Source: Chlamydiales bacterium STE3
Lineage (GTDB): Bacteria; Chlamydiota; Chlamydiia; Chlamydiales; Parachlamydiaceae
Assembly (NCBI GenBank): GCA_011125455.1
Contig: VKHO01000048.1
Location: forward strand, 24,338-88,337
Reading direction: 5' to 3'
DNA length: 64,000 bases
Shown here: one piece after another, positions 1-8,130 of the stretch
Numbering within the stretch: position 1 is the stretch's first letter
How the letters are laid out: each line of letters begins with the position of its first letter
Notes under the pieces: model-generated
Told to the model about the DNA's origin: nothing
Seen by the model: only the letters and a program-made list of their open reading frames with translations
The model's database searches: none
Program-made: the position numbers and the translations under genes

Positions 1-842
1 CAATTAAAGGTCCCCTCAAAAGCAAATCGACAGAGCAAGTATTAAAAGAATTCAATCTCCTTCTCAACCAAGGGGTTAAGGAGATCATCTTAATCGCCCA
101 AGATTTAGGAGACTACGCAAAAGACCGTGGAGCCAAAAAAGTTGATGGTCTGATTGAACTATTAAAAGAACTGCTCGCCATTGATAAGCCATTTTGGTTA
201 AGACTTCTCTACCTTTATCCCGATGAAATTACCGATGAATTGATAGCGTTAATGAAAAGCGATTCGCGTATCTGTCCTTATCTTGACATGCCAATCCAGC
301 ATGTCAACAATACCGTTTTGAAAGCGATGCATCGAGCCACTTCTAAAGAACAAATTGTCTCTACGATTACTAAATTAAAAAAAGAGTTGCCTGATGTTGC
401 CATTAGAACGAGCTTAATAGTCGGCTTTCCAGGAGAAACAGAAGAACAGTTTTCTGAACTTGCTGCCTTTTTAAAGGAATATCCTCTAGATAACGTGGGC
501 ATCTTTAAGTTTTCTAGAGAACCTGGTTCCTATGCTTATGACCTTCCTGATCAAATCGATGAAGAAACAAAAGAAAAACGCTACCAGCACTTGATGAAGA
601 TTCAACAGAAAGTCCTACAAAAAGTCAATCAGCGCTACAAAGGCAAAGTCATTCCGGTTGTTGTCGAAGGGTATCACCCTGAAACTGAGCTGCTCATGCG
701 TGGCCGACACAGAGGACAGTGTCCTGACATCGACGGCCAAGTCATCATTAATGATGGTCGCAAAGTGAAGGCTTTTGGCGAGATTTACAAGGTCAAAATC
801 ACAGATATTGCTGGTTATGATTTAGTCGGTGCTGTTATCTAA
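1..842 (+). CDS. rimO: Ribosomal protein S12 methylthiotransferase RimO, 3' part (5' end outside window)
   Basis: The frame is open from the window edge (first full codon at base 3) to a TAA ending at 842. It opens with IKGPLKSKSTEQVLKE, which in this family directly follows the radical-SAM cysteine motif, so the N-terminal UPF0004 domain and the CxxxCxxC cysteines lie upstream of the window. Seen here are the rest of the radical-SAM barrel (LRLLYLYPDEITDEL, YLDMPIQHVNNTVLKAMHR, RTSLIVGFPGETEEQF) and a C-terminal TRAM domain (about the last 65 residues). RimO methylthiolates an aspartate of ribosomal protein S12 using SAM and two Fe-S clusters. MiaB is the close alternative, but the spacing after PYLDMPIQH and the end of the TRAM domain fit RimO better. 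Confidence 0.9.
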   Translation, partial: IKGPLKSKSTEQVLKEFNLLLNQGVKEIILIAQDLGDYAKDRGAKKVDGLIELLKELLAIDKPFWLRLLYLYPDEITDELIALMKSDSRICPYLDMPIQHVNNTVLKAMHRATSKEQIVSTITKLKKELPDVAIRTSLIVGFPGETEEQFSELAAFLKEYPLDNVGIFKFSREPGSYAYDLPDQIDEETKEKRYQHLMKIQQKVLQKVNQRYKGKVIPVVVEGYHPETELLMRGRHRGQCPDIDGQVIINDGRKVKAFGEIYKVKITDIAGYDLVGAVI

Positions 843-915
843 TACGATTAGTTCGAGTAAAATGTATGGCAAAATTGATCCATCGGTTAAAGTAAAAATC
901 AAAAAGGATTTTTAC

Positions 916-1086
916 ATGCTGCGATGGTTCAAGCAATTCACTAAAGCCAAGAGGGAAACAAAATGGTTTATTTTGAATTGGGCTGTCTATATTATTCTCC
1001 TAATCGCAACAACTTTATACTGCTATGCGCGACTCGATTATGTACGCAGCTATAAAGCCAGTGAAACCTATTCAAAAACGCCTTAA
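916..1086 (+). CDS. Small single-span membrane protein, function unknown
   Basis: A 56-residue protein with a basic N-terminus (MLRWFKQFTKAKRETK), one hydrophobic helix at about residues 18-37 (ILNWAVYIILLIATTLYCYA) and a polar tail. An in-frame start at 829 would overlap rimO and lacks a ribosome site. The ATG at 916 has AAGGA about eight bases upstream, so I take that start. It sits between rimO and lysS, probably co-transcribed with both. I do not recognise the family; conserved small membrane proteins of this sort are common in Chlamydiae. Topology is probably N-in. Confidence 0.6.
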   Translation: MLRWFKQFTKAKRETKWFILNWAVYIILLIATTLYCYARLDYVRSYKASETYSKTP

Positions 1087-1103
1087 CCATTTTTTTTAAT
1101 TCC

Positions 1104-2687
1104 ATGATTGTAAAGCCCGAATACCACGCACACGACGAGTTCATCACTCGAACGAAAAAATTGGAAGAGATCCGCCAGCTTGGTGTTGATCCTTACCCCC
1201 ATCACTTCTCTCCCTCGATCGATGCTGAAAAGCTACATCTCAAATATAATGACCAACCAATTGGAACTAGTGAAGAGGCAGCAGACGGGAAAACGGAAGA
1301 AGTCACCTTGGCGGGCCGTCTTGTATTGTTCCGGGGAATGGGTAAAAATGCTTTTGCGCATCTTCAAGATACAACGGGACGCACGCAATTGATGTTCAAC
1401 CGCGATGCAACGAAAGTCACGGGCTTTAATGGGACTGAGGAGTTAACGCCCTATAAATTTATCGAAAAGAAAATTGACTTAGGTGACATCATCGGTGTTA
1501 CTGGTCATGTGTTCCGCACGCATAAAGGAGAGCTCACTGTCTTTGTCACCAAATTAACATTGCTTTCCAAAACTTTGCTGCCTCTTGCAGACAAGCACGG
1601 TGGATTAGCTGATAAAGAATTGCGTTACCGCAAACGCTGGCTGGATTTGATCTCTAATCACGATGTGCAAAAAACATTCTTGTTGCGTAGCAAAATCTTG
1701 GAATGGATTCGCTCTTATATGTATGGGGAGCAGTTTATTGAAGTGGAGACACCCGTGCTGCAGAGCATGTATGGTGGTGCTGAAGCGCGTCCTTTTTTAA
1801 CAAAGTTGAATGCGCTAGATCAGGAAATGTTTCTGCGTATCTCCCTTGAAATTCCTCTGAAGAAACTAATCGTCGGTGGAATGGATAGAATTTTCGAAAT
1901 TGGCAAAGTCTTTCGCAATGAAGGGATTGATCGTACCCATAATCCCGAATTTACCATGATCGAAGCCTATGCTGCCTACTTTGATTATAATGACATGATG
2001 CGCCTTGTTGAAAATCTTTTTGAGCTCATTGCCAAAAAATTAACTGGTGACACAAAAATCACCGTTTTCTCTTCAGAGAGAAATGAAGACGTTGTCTTGG
2101 ATATGAAAGCGCCTTGGCCGAGATTAACGATGAAAGAGGCTATTGCCAAGTTTGCTAACCTCGATGTCGATACGTTAAGCGATCAGGAGATCAAAAAGCT
2201 ATTAGAAGATAGCGGCCATATCGATCTTGATAAGCTTAAAACACTTTCAAGAGGCCTACTTATTGCAGCTCTTTTTGAAGTGAAAGCAGAGCCTCACCTC
2301 ATTCAGCCCCACCATATTACTGACCATCCGATTGAAACGACGCCGCTATGCAAACTACACCGCAACCCAGCTGACAGAGAGCAAGGCATCGTGGAGCGTT
2401 TCGAAAGCTTTATTATGGGCAGTGAGATTTGCAATGCTTATTCTGAACTTAATGACCCAGAATTACAAAGAGAGCTTTTAGAACGCCAAGCTGCAAGAAG
2501 AGATGCTGGTGATGAAGAAGCCAGTCCCCTTGATGAAGAATTTATCGAGGCGATTTGCCAGGGCATGCCTCCTACCGGGGGTGTTGGTATAGGTATCGAC
2601 CGTTTGATGATGATTTTTACAAATGCTCATTCTATTCGAGATGTGCTCTATTTTCCATGGATGAAGCCTCAATCTAAAGAGAGTTAA
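1104..2687 (+). CDS. lysS: Lysyl-tRNA synthetase, class II
   Basis: A 527-residue class II LysRS, close to the family's usual length of about 500-530. The N-terminal OB-fold anticodon-binding domain covers roughly residues 60-160 (VTLAGRLVLFRGMGKNAFAHLQD). Class II motif 1 is near RSKILEWIRSYMYGEQFIEVETPVLQ, motif 2 is KVFRNEGIDRTHNPEFTMIE, and motif 3 is GVGIGIDRLMM near the C-terminus. It charges tRNA-Lys in the cytoplasm. There is no good Shine-Dalgarno before the ATG at 1104 (upstream bases are T-rich). An intrinsic terminator follows directly, so the rimO-lysS unit ends here. Confidence 0.97.
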   Translation: MIVKPEYHAHDEFITRTKKLEEIRQLGVDPYPHHFSPSIDAEKLHLKYNDQPIGTSEEAADGKTEEVTLAGRLVLFRGMGKNAFAHLQDTTGRTQLMFNRDATKVTGFNGTEELTPYKFIEKKIDLGDIIGVTGHVFRTHKGELTVFVTKLTLLSKTLLPLADKHGGLADKELRYRKRWLDLISNHDVQKTFLLRSKILEWIRSYMYGEQFIEVETPVLQSMYGGAEARPFLTKLNALDQEMFLRISLEIPLKKLIVGGMDRIFEIGKVFRNEGIDRTHNPEFTMIEAYAAYFDYNDMMRLVENLFELIAKKLTGDTKITVFSSERNEDVVLDMKAPWPRLTMKEAIAKFANLDVDTLSDQEIKKLLEDSGHIDLDKLKTLSRGLLIAALFEVKAEPHLIQPHHITDHPIETTPLCKLHRNPADREQGIVERFESFIMGSEICNAYSELNDPELQRELLERQAARRDAGDEEASPLDEEFIEAICQGMPPTGGVGIGIDRLMMIFTNAHSIRDVLYFPWMKPQSKES

Positions 2688-2699
2688 ATCCCAGCATTC

Positions 2700-2734
2700 G
2701 CCTGATAAATTTACGGATTTGTCAGGCTTTTTTT
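2700..2734 (+). terminator. Intrinsic terminator after lysS
   Basis: An 11-bp stem (GCCTGATAAAT with ATTTGTCAGGC, one G-U pair) closes a six-base loop and is followed by eight T residues. It begins about a dozen bases after the lysS stop codon. Confidence 0.85.
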
Positions 2735-2997
2735 CCAAAAGAATATGATTTTTTTTATAAGTGCGCCTCTTTAGTGCAGGGATTTTTAGGCCACTTATTC
2801 TCTTTTATCCTTTCTGCAAATATTTGAGCCATTAGGCTCCACTTTTTCAAATTGCAGGTCAAATGCTTGTAATTTGTTAATTTTCTGATTTCCTTAGCTT
2901 AGATTTATTATTCGATTTATTGTCGTATCTTTTCTATCGACATTTTACAATTAAAATATTTTAATTAAATAAAATCAATCAAGTTAGGTATGTTTTT
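2735..2997. other. A+T-rich leader before the DUF4116 gene
   Basis: Non-coding stretch with no homology I can see. The last 60 bases are almost pure A/T (TTTTAATTAAATAAAAT near 2960) and resemble leaders of other candidate effector genes in this window. The ribosome site before 2998 is weak (TTAGGT). Confidence 0.4.
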
Positions 2998-4950
2998 ATG
3001 TTAGATAACATTCAAAAGCACTTAATTGAGGCTGACAAATTCTGCGATCATATTCCAGTCGTTAGCTCTGCAAATAATTTAGTTGATTTATTCCAAAAAT
3101 GTGTTGTTATTCCGTCGATAGGAAGTTCGGCTGTTAAAAAAAACAACTACTACCGACAACTGGACAAGAAACATTTTTTACGCTGCATTATTCTTTTAAT
3201 CCCTGGCCTAGGAAATATAATTATCGACCTCTATGATTGTGCCAAGAAAAAGGGTACCAATAAGAATTTGCTTATCCCTCCTATTCAGAATAATGACGAA
3301 CTATACCAAAAACATCGTGATTCAGTTCTTGCCGCTATTCAAAAGGATGGACTTGCGCTTCAGCATGCTAGCAAAGAGCACAAAAATGATCCAAGAGTAG
3401 TGTTTGCCGCTTTTCAACAGAATAAATCGGCTCTTAAGTATGCTAATAAGCAAGCAGTGCTTGCCATTGTTCAGCAGTATGGATTGGCACTGGAGTATAC
3501 TAGCGAAGAACACAAAAATGATCCGGAAGTAGCTCTTGCCGCTGTTCAGCAGGATGGATTAGCGCTTCAGTTTGCTAGCAAGGAGATCAAAAATAACCCA
3601 CTAATAGTTCTTGCCGCTTTTCAACAGAATAAATCGGCTCTTAAATATGCTAACAAGCAGGCAGTGCTTGTTATTGTTCAGCAATATGGATGGGCACTGG
3701 AGTATACTAGCGAAGAACACAAAAATGATCCGGAAGTAGCTCTTGCCGCTGTTCAGCAGTATGGATTAGCTCTTCAGTTTGCTAGCGATGAGATCAAAAA
3801 TAACCCACTAATAGTTCTTGCCGCTTTTCAACAGAACAAATCCGCTCTTAGGTATGCTAACAAGCGGGCAGTGCTTGACATTCTTCAGAAGTATGGATGG
3901 GCGCTGGAGTATACTAGCGAAGAACACAAAAATGATCCGGAAGTAGTGTTTGGCGCTGTTAAGCGGGATGGATTAGCGCTTCAGTTTGCTAGCAAGGAGA
4001 TCAAAAATAATCCGCCAATAGTTCTTGCCGCTGTTAAGCAGCATAGATGGGCCCTTCAACTTGCTAGTGAGAAGATCAAAAAAGATAAGGGCTTCATGCT
4101 TGCTGCTGTTAAGCAGGATGGATTGGCATTAGAGTTTGCTAGCGAAGAGAACCAAAATAATCCGGAAGTAGTGCTTGCCGCTGTTCAGCAGAATGGACGA
4201 GCGCTTCAGTTTGCTAGCGATGAGATCAAAAATAATCCGGAAGTAGCTCTTGCCGCTGTTGAGCAGAATGGATTGGCGCTTCGATTTGCTAGCGAAAATC
4301 TCAAAAATGATAAGGATTTTATGATTACCGCTGTTAAGCAGGATGGACGGGAGCTTCAGTTTGCTAGCGATGAGATAAAAGATAATGAAGAAGTAGTGCG
4401 TACCGCTTTTAAACAGAATAGATGGCTTCTTAAGTATGCTAACAAGCACGCAGTGCTTACCATTGTTCAGCAAAATGGATTGGCGCTTCGGTTTGCTAAT
4501 GAAGAGCTCAAAGATAATAAAGAAGTAGTGCTTGCTGCTGTTCAGCAAAATGGATTGGCGCTTCAGTTTGCTAGCGAAGAGAACCAAAATGATCTGGAAG
4601 TAGTTCTTGCCGCTGTTCAGCAAAATGGATTGGCGCTTCAGTTTGCTAGCAAAGAGATCAAAAATAATCCGGAAGTAGTTCTTACCGCTGTTCAGCAAAA
4701 TGGATTGGCGCTTCAGTTTGCTGGCGATGGGATCAAAAATAATCCAACAGTAGTTCTTGCCGCTGTTCAGCAGAATGAAAGGGCGCTTCAGTATGCTAAC
4801 GAAGGGCTTAAAGACAAAAACTTAAAGGATCTGTGTAACACACACTTCCTGAAACAACCTCGATCCTATCCCCTATTAATCTCACTTTCCGTTGAATGGG
4901 GCTTCAAAACCGAAGCTCCTTTTTTGCTCTTTCAGAATCTATTTTGGTAG
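2998..4950 (+). CDS. DUF4116 tandem-repeat protein, candidate host-interaction protein
   Basis: A 650-residue protein. The N-terminal part (1-100) has a hydrophobic segment at about 57-78 (HFLRCIILLIPGLGNIIIDLYD). From about residue 105 to 615 it consists of DUF4116-type repeats of the form VLAAVQQNGLALQFASEEIKNNPE, about 25 residues per unit. In the first third some units are shortened (SALKYANKQAVL), giving a higher-order repeat of 69 residues (207 bp) with copies starting near 3424, 3631 and 3838. DUF4116 is, to my knowledge, found mainly in protists, algae, giant viruses and amoeba-associated bacteria; its function is unknown. The last 30 residues leave the repeat pattern and may be a replaced or frameshifted end. 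Opposite-strand open frames here are repeat shadows. Confidence 0.85.
   Translation: MLDNIQKHLIEADKFCDHIPVVSSANNLVDLFQKCVVIPSIGSSAVKKNNYYRQLDKKHFLRCIILLIPGLGNIIIDLYDCAKKKGTNKNLLIPPIQNNDELYQKHRDSVLAAIQKDGLALQHASKEHKNDPRVVFAAFQQNKSALKYANKQAVLAIVQQYGLALEYTSEEHKNDPEVALAAVQQDGLALQFASKEIKNNPLIVLAAFQQNKSALKYANKQAVLVIVQQYGWALEYTSEEHKNDPEVALAAVQQYGLALQFASDEIKNNPLIVLAAFQQNKSALRYANKRAVLDILQKYGWALEYTSEEHKNDPEVVFGAVKRDGLALQFASKEIKNNPPIVLAAVKQHRWALQLASEKIKKDKGFMLAAVKQDGLALEFASEENQNNPEVVLAAVQQNGRALQFASDEIKNNPEVALAAVEQNGLALRFASENLKNDKDFMITAVKQDGRELQFASDEIKDNEEVVRTAFKQNRWLLKYANKHAVLTIVQQNGLALRFANEELKDNKEVVLAAVQQNGLALQFASEENQNDLEVVLAAVQQNGLALQFASKEIKNNPEVVLTAVQQNGLALQFAGDGIKNNPTVVLAAVQQNERALQYANEGLKDKNLKDLCNTHFLKQPRSYPLLISLSVEWGFKTEAPFLLFQNLFW
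3424..4044 (+). repeat. Three 207-bp higher-order repeats inside the DUF4116 gene
   Basis: Units start near 3424, 3631 and 3838 and are highly similar in DNA (for example AATAAATCGGCTCTTAA recurs exactly 207 bases apart). Each codes for 69 residues: two standard 25-residue units plus one shortened unit. Downstream the pattern relaxes to 75-bp units. Confidence 0.75.
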
Positions 4951-5161
4951 AGATTTAGTATCCTAAAGTTCAGCGCCTTGTTTTTTAGCTATTTGCTTGT
5001 CTTTTAAAAATAGAATAAAATTGCAGCTCTAATTGTAAAAAAGAGGGCGTAATAAAAACTTATGGAATAATAAACGTTGAGCTTAAATTGGATCATTTGC
5101 AAGCCAAGAGGCAAGAAGATAGAAGAGGGAAAAAGAACTTTTAGACACAAATAACAAGAAT

Positions 5162-6181
5162 TTATTTTGGTATTTCAATCGTTTCAGTAACTCTCACGTT
5201 TACTGGTGGTTTTTTCTCATGGTAGATCTGGGGCGTATATGCGTTCATTTGAACTAATTTGATCTTGTTTTCATCATCATCTGCCCTCAATTGAGCAAGG
5301 CGCTCTTTAATGGCAGGAATGGCTGCTTTGGCTGCCTCTTTTCCAGCGTAGTAGAGTTGGCATTTCATCGCATCATTGAAAGTACCTATAGCACATGTTC
5401 TGGGGCGAATGATCACATCTGCTTCTCTTGTGCATTCATCATTCTGCCAGATAAAAGCAATTTCAGCACTCCTTGTAGCAATCTGAAAAAGATTCGTAGG
5501 AAATGTCTGTTGAAGAAGCTCCGATAAGTCTACAGCAATCACCAATTCAGCATCTAAATCTTTAGCAATTTTTACGGGGACTGGGTTAATGACCCCTCCA
5601 TCTACTAAAATTCTGCCCATATGCTCGCATGGAACAAAAACAAAGGGAATCGAGCAAGAAGCCTGAATAGCTTTAACCAAATCGCCAGAACCGATAGGAA
5701 CAAGCTCCCCTGAGTATAAATCAGCGGCCACTATTATAAGGGGAATCCTTAATTCTTCAAAGGTCTGCGCCTGGAGAACATTTTGTATCGCTTTACGCAT
5801 CGAAATGTCACGAGAAAGGCCATAACGGCAATACCAGAGGCTAATATCTAAAAAAGAGCTGGAACGTACATTCCAGACAGCATCTTTAATTTGTTCGATA
5901 CAAGGGTTATCTGCATAGAGAGCACCGACCATACTGCCTGCACTACAACCTACGATAAGGTCGATGGGAATATTCGCAGCTTCAAGCTCTTCTAAAACCC
6001 CAATATGGGCCATTCCCCGAACACCACCGCTTCCCAATACGAGAGCTACTTTTATTCTTTCAGGAACAAAAAATGGGGGTAGGGGTTCAGGTATTTCCTG
6101 AGGCATGTAACAATAGGTCGCACAGCCTTGGAGCATTAACGAGAGCAAAAAAATGGCGATGTATTGTCGGGCTTTCACCAT
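5162..6181 (-). CDS. Patatin-like phospholipase, lipoprotein (RssA-like)
   Basis: A 339-residue protein with a lipoprotein signal peptide (basic start, hydrophobic core, lipobox LMLQGC with Cys20). The patatin fold follows: oxyanion loop GSGGVRGMAHIGVLEEL at about 50-66, nucleophile elbow GCSAGS with Ser80, and DGG at about 193-195 supplying the catalytic Asp. The Ser-Asp dyad acts on acyl esters such as phospholipids. After the domain comes a stretch typical of RssA/YchK proteins, then a polar tail. It is last in the minus-strand run aas-cysS-small protein-(broken gene)-patatin. With aas in the same run, a role in phospholipid turnover at the envelope or inclusion is plausible but inferred. 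Confidence 0.88.
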   Translation of the reverse strand: MVKARQYIAIFLLSLMLQGCATYCYMPQEIPEPLPPFFVPERIKVALVLGSGGVRGMAHIGVLEELEAANIPIDLIVGCSAGSMVGALYADNPCIEQIKDAVWNVRSSSFLDISLWYCRYGLSRDISMRKAIQNVLQAQTFEELRIPLIIVAADLYSGELVPIGSGDLVKAIQASCSIPFVFVPCEHMGRILVDGGVINPVPVKIAKDLDAELVIAVDLSELLQQTFPTNLFQIATRSAEIAFIWQNDECTREADVIIRPRTCAIGTFNDAMKCQLYYAGKEAAKAAIPAIKERLAQLRADDDENKIKLVQMNAYTPQIYHEKKPPVNVRVTETIEIPK

Positions 6182-6187
6182 GTAATT

Positions 6188-6426
6188 TTAGCCTGTTTTT
6201 TCAGCATTAAGAGTTTGGATCACAACATCACTAAATAAATTTTCTAACTCTGATTCAGCATTTGCTAATAGTCGATCGGTCACTACAAAAAATTCTTTCT
6301 TATTTGGGGGGGGAATTACCGAAAAAACTCTAACGCGCTTTGGTAATTTCTAATAGATCTCTCTATTTTTTCTCTTTCACTTTCAAAATTAGGGTACCCT
6401 AAATTTCCACTAATCACTAAGCCCAT
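6188..6426 (-). pseudogene. Frameshifted small gene, unknown family
   Basis: An ATG at 6426 follows the stop of the preceding small gene directly (TAAATG). The frame opens MGLVISGNLGYPNFESEREKIE and then stops. Joining the three frames gives a continuous protein-like sequence: after REKIE comes RDLLEITKA in a second frame, then RVRVFSVIPPPNKKEFFVV and a good C-terminus ending LNAEKTG in a third, closed by TAA at 6190-6188. Two single-base slips would explain it. A run of eight C (minus strand) lies inside. I do not recognise the product. It is probably a recently decayed gene of the cysS operon; sequencing error in homopolymers is the alternative. Confidence 0.5.
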
Positions 6427-6672
6427 TTACTCCCCTACTATCTGGTTGATAAGCGACAGGCCATTTTGTGTAACGCTTATCTCTTCTTTACCGCGTTTCT
6501 TAATAAAATTCGCCTGAGCCAATTGATTGCAAATCGTGTCTATCCCTCTTGGATGTAGGCCAATTTGTTGTCCCACTGTATAGCGGTTAACTTCATGCGT
6601 AAAATCACCAAAAACAAGGGCTGCCTCATAGGCTGCGATGAGAAATTTTTCTTCTTTAGTTCTAGATTGCAT
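6427..6672 (-). CDS. Small winged-helix-like protein
   Basis: An 81-residue protein (MQSRTKEEKFLIAAYEAALV...) beginning seven bases after the cysS stop codon, so very likely co-transcribed with cysS. The pattern, an N-terminal helix, TVGQQIGLHPRGIDTICNQLAQANFI as a helix-turn-helix, then KRGKEEISVTQNGLSLINQIV as a wing and C-terminal helix, is typical of winged-helix DNA-binding domains of the MarR/ArsR or archaeal-like type. No family was recognised with certainty. It might regulate the operon or be a general Chlamydiae conserved protein. Confidence 0.6.
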   Translation of the reverse strand: MQSRTKEEKFLIAAYEAALVFGDFTHEVNRYTVGQQIGLHPRGIDTICNQLAQANFIKKRGKEEISVTQNGLSLINQIVGE

Positions 6673-6679
6673 ATTGTGT

Positions 6680-8113
6680 CTATTTTTTTCTTAAACGTGC
6701 TCCAGTTGGAGCATCTTCTATAATGTAGCCAGAAGCCATAATTTGATCTCTTAACGCATCAGACAAAGAGAAGTTCTTTTCTTTGCGTGCTTGCAATCGC
6801 TGAGCAAAAAGAGCCTGCACTTCCTGAGGAATCTCTATATTATTCTGTTCAAAAGAGAGGATTCCTAAAACCTCATCAAACTGCTTTAAAAGATCGAGAA
6901 CCTGCTCCGCATCTCGGTTACTGACTTTATTTTGATCGCACAAAATATTGACTTCGCGCACAACATCAAAAAGGGAGGCTAGGGCACGGGAAATGTTAAG
7001 ATCATCAGCAAGCGCTGTAATAAAATCTTTTCTTGCCTTTTCTAAGACAGGTTGGACAAAGCCTCCAAGAACGTCACTGTTAGTTTTTTGTAATCTGAAG
7101 ATAAAATCCTGCAGCCGTTGTAAAGAGTTCTTCACAGCGTCCAGTCCTGGCAAAGTAAAATTCAGCTGTGTTTTATAGTGAGTTTGTAAAAGCATATAGC
7201 GAACATGAACACCGCTATATCCTTTCGCAATTAGATCGTTGAGGTTGTAAACATTGCCTAAACTCTTTGACATCTTTTTGCCATCGACAATCAGATGATC
7301 ACAATGCATCCATAATTTTACAAAGCACTTACCAGAATAAGCTTCAGATTGGGCAATTTCATTTTCATGGTGAGGAAACATATTGTCAATTCCTCCTACA
7401 TGAATATCGATCGTATCCCCTAAAATGCGCATCGCCATAGTAGAGCACTCTAAATGCCATCCAGGCCGGCCCCTACCGAAAGGGCTTTCCCAGAAAATTT
7501 CTCCATCACGCTCGGGATCGTAGGCTTTCCAAAGAACAAAGTCTGCAATAGATTCTTTTTCATATTCATCGGCTGCCACCCTTTCAGAAGCACCGGCCTG
7601 AAGATCTTCCAGATGCAAATGAGAAAGGCAGCCATAACGCGGAAATTCTTTTATGGCAAAATAGACACTCCCATCACCGCCTTGGTAAGCAACCTTTTTA
7701 TCAATCAGGCCTTGAATCATTTCAATCATTTCGGGGATATAATCGGTTGCTGCGGGATAATGCTCAGCAGGCTCAATATGCAATCTTTTTAGATCATTGA
7801 AAAAGGCCTCTTTATAGGTCTTCGTGTAATCGTTTAAAGAGACCTTATTAGCAATCGCCCCCTTAATCGTTTTGTCATCCACATCCGTTAAATTCATCAC
7901 TTGGGTGACATGGTAGCCAAAAAACTTTAAAGTTCTTCTGAGCAAATCTTCAAAAACATACGCTCTAAAATTTCCGATATGGGCAAAGTTATACACGGTT
8001 GGCCCGCACGTGTACATTTTCACTTGGTTTCCCAGCAAAGGTGTAAAAGCCTCTTTTTCACGAGAGGCCGTATTAAATAAGGTAATCGGAAGAGGCTTTG
8101 GGTATTTATCCAT
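6680..8113 (-). CDS. cysS: Cysteinyl-tRNA synthetase
   Basis: A 477-residue class I synthetase of normal length. The zinc/adenylate region TCGPTVYNFAHIGNFRAY at about 36-52 contains the HIGH-type motif HIGN. The zinc ligands continue in GWHLECSTMAMRILG and HHENEIAQSEA. The KMSKS loop KKMSKSLGNV is near 280. The C-terminal helical domain ends in the DALRDQIMASGYIIEDAPTGARLRKK pattern usual for CysRS. It charges tRNA-Cys. It lies 17 bases downstream of aas, and the same pairing of aas and cysS neighbourhood occurs in Chlamydia (CT776-CT782 region). Confidence 0.97.
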   Translation of the reverse strand: MDKYPKPLPITLFNTASREKEAFTPLLGNQVKMYTCGPTVYNFAHIGNFRAYVFEDLLRRTLKFFGYHVTQVMNLTDVDDKTIKGAIANKVSLNDYTKTYKEAFFNDLKRLHIEPAEHYPAATDYIPEMIEMIQGLIDKKVAYQGGDGSVYFAIKEFPRYGCLSHLHLEDLQAGASERVAADEYEKESIADFVLWKAYDPERDGEIFWESPFGRGRPGWHLECSTMAMRILGDTIDIHVGGIDNMFPHHENEIAQSEAYSGKCFVKLWMHCDHLIVDGKKMSKSLGNVYNLNDLIAKGYSGVHVRYMLLQTHYKTQLNFTLPGLDAVKNSLQRLQDFIFRLQKTNSDVLGGFVQPVLEKARKDFITALADDLNISRALASLFDVVREVNILCDQNKVSNRDAEQVLDLLKQFDEVLGILSFEQNNIEIPQEVQALFAQRLQARKEKNFSLSDALRDQIMASGYIIEDAPTGARLRKK

Positions 8114-8130
8114 ATCTTTACTTAATAGAA

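Noticed and set aside
3322..4698. Long minus-strand open frames inside the DUF4116 gene
   Set aside because: They repeat with the same period as the coding strand and translate to low-complexity repeats; they are shadows of a repetitive gene.
3424..4800. Regular DNA repeats resembling a CRISPR-like array
   Set aside because: Repeats are contiguous, in frame (75 or 207 bp) and coding; there are no unique spacers.
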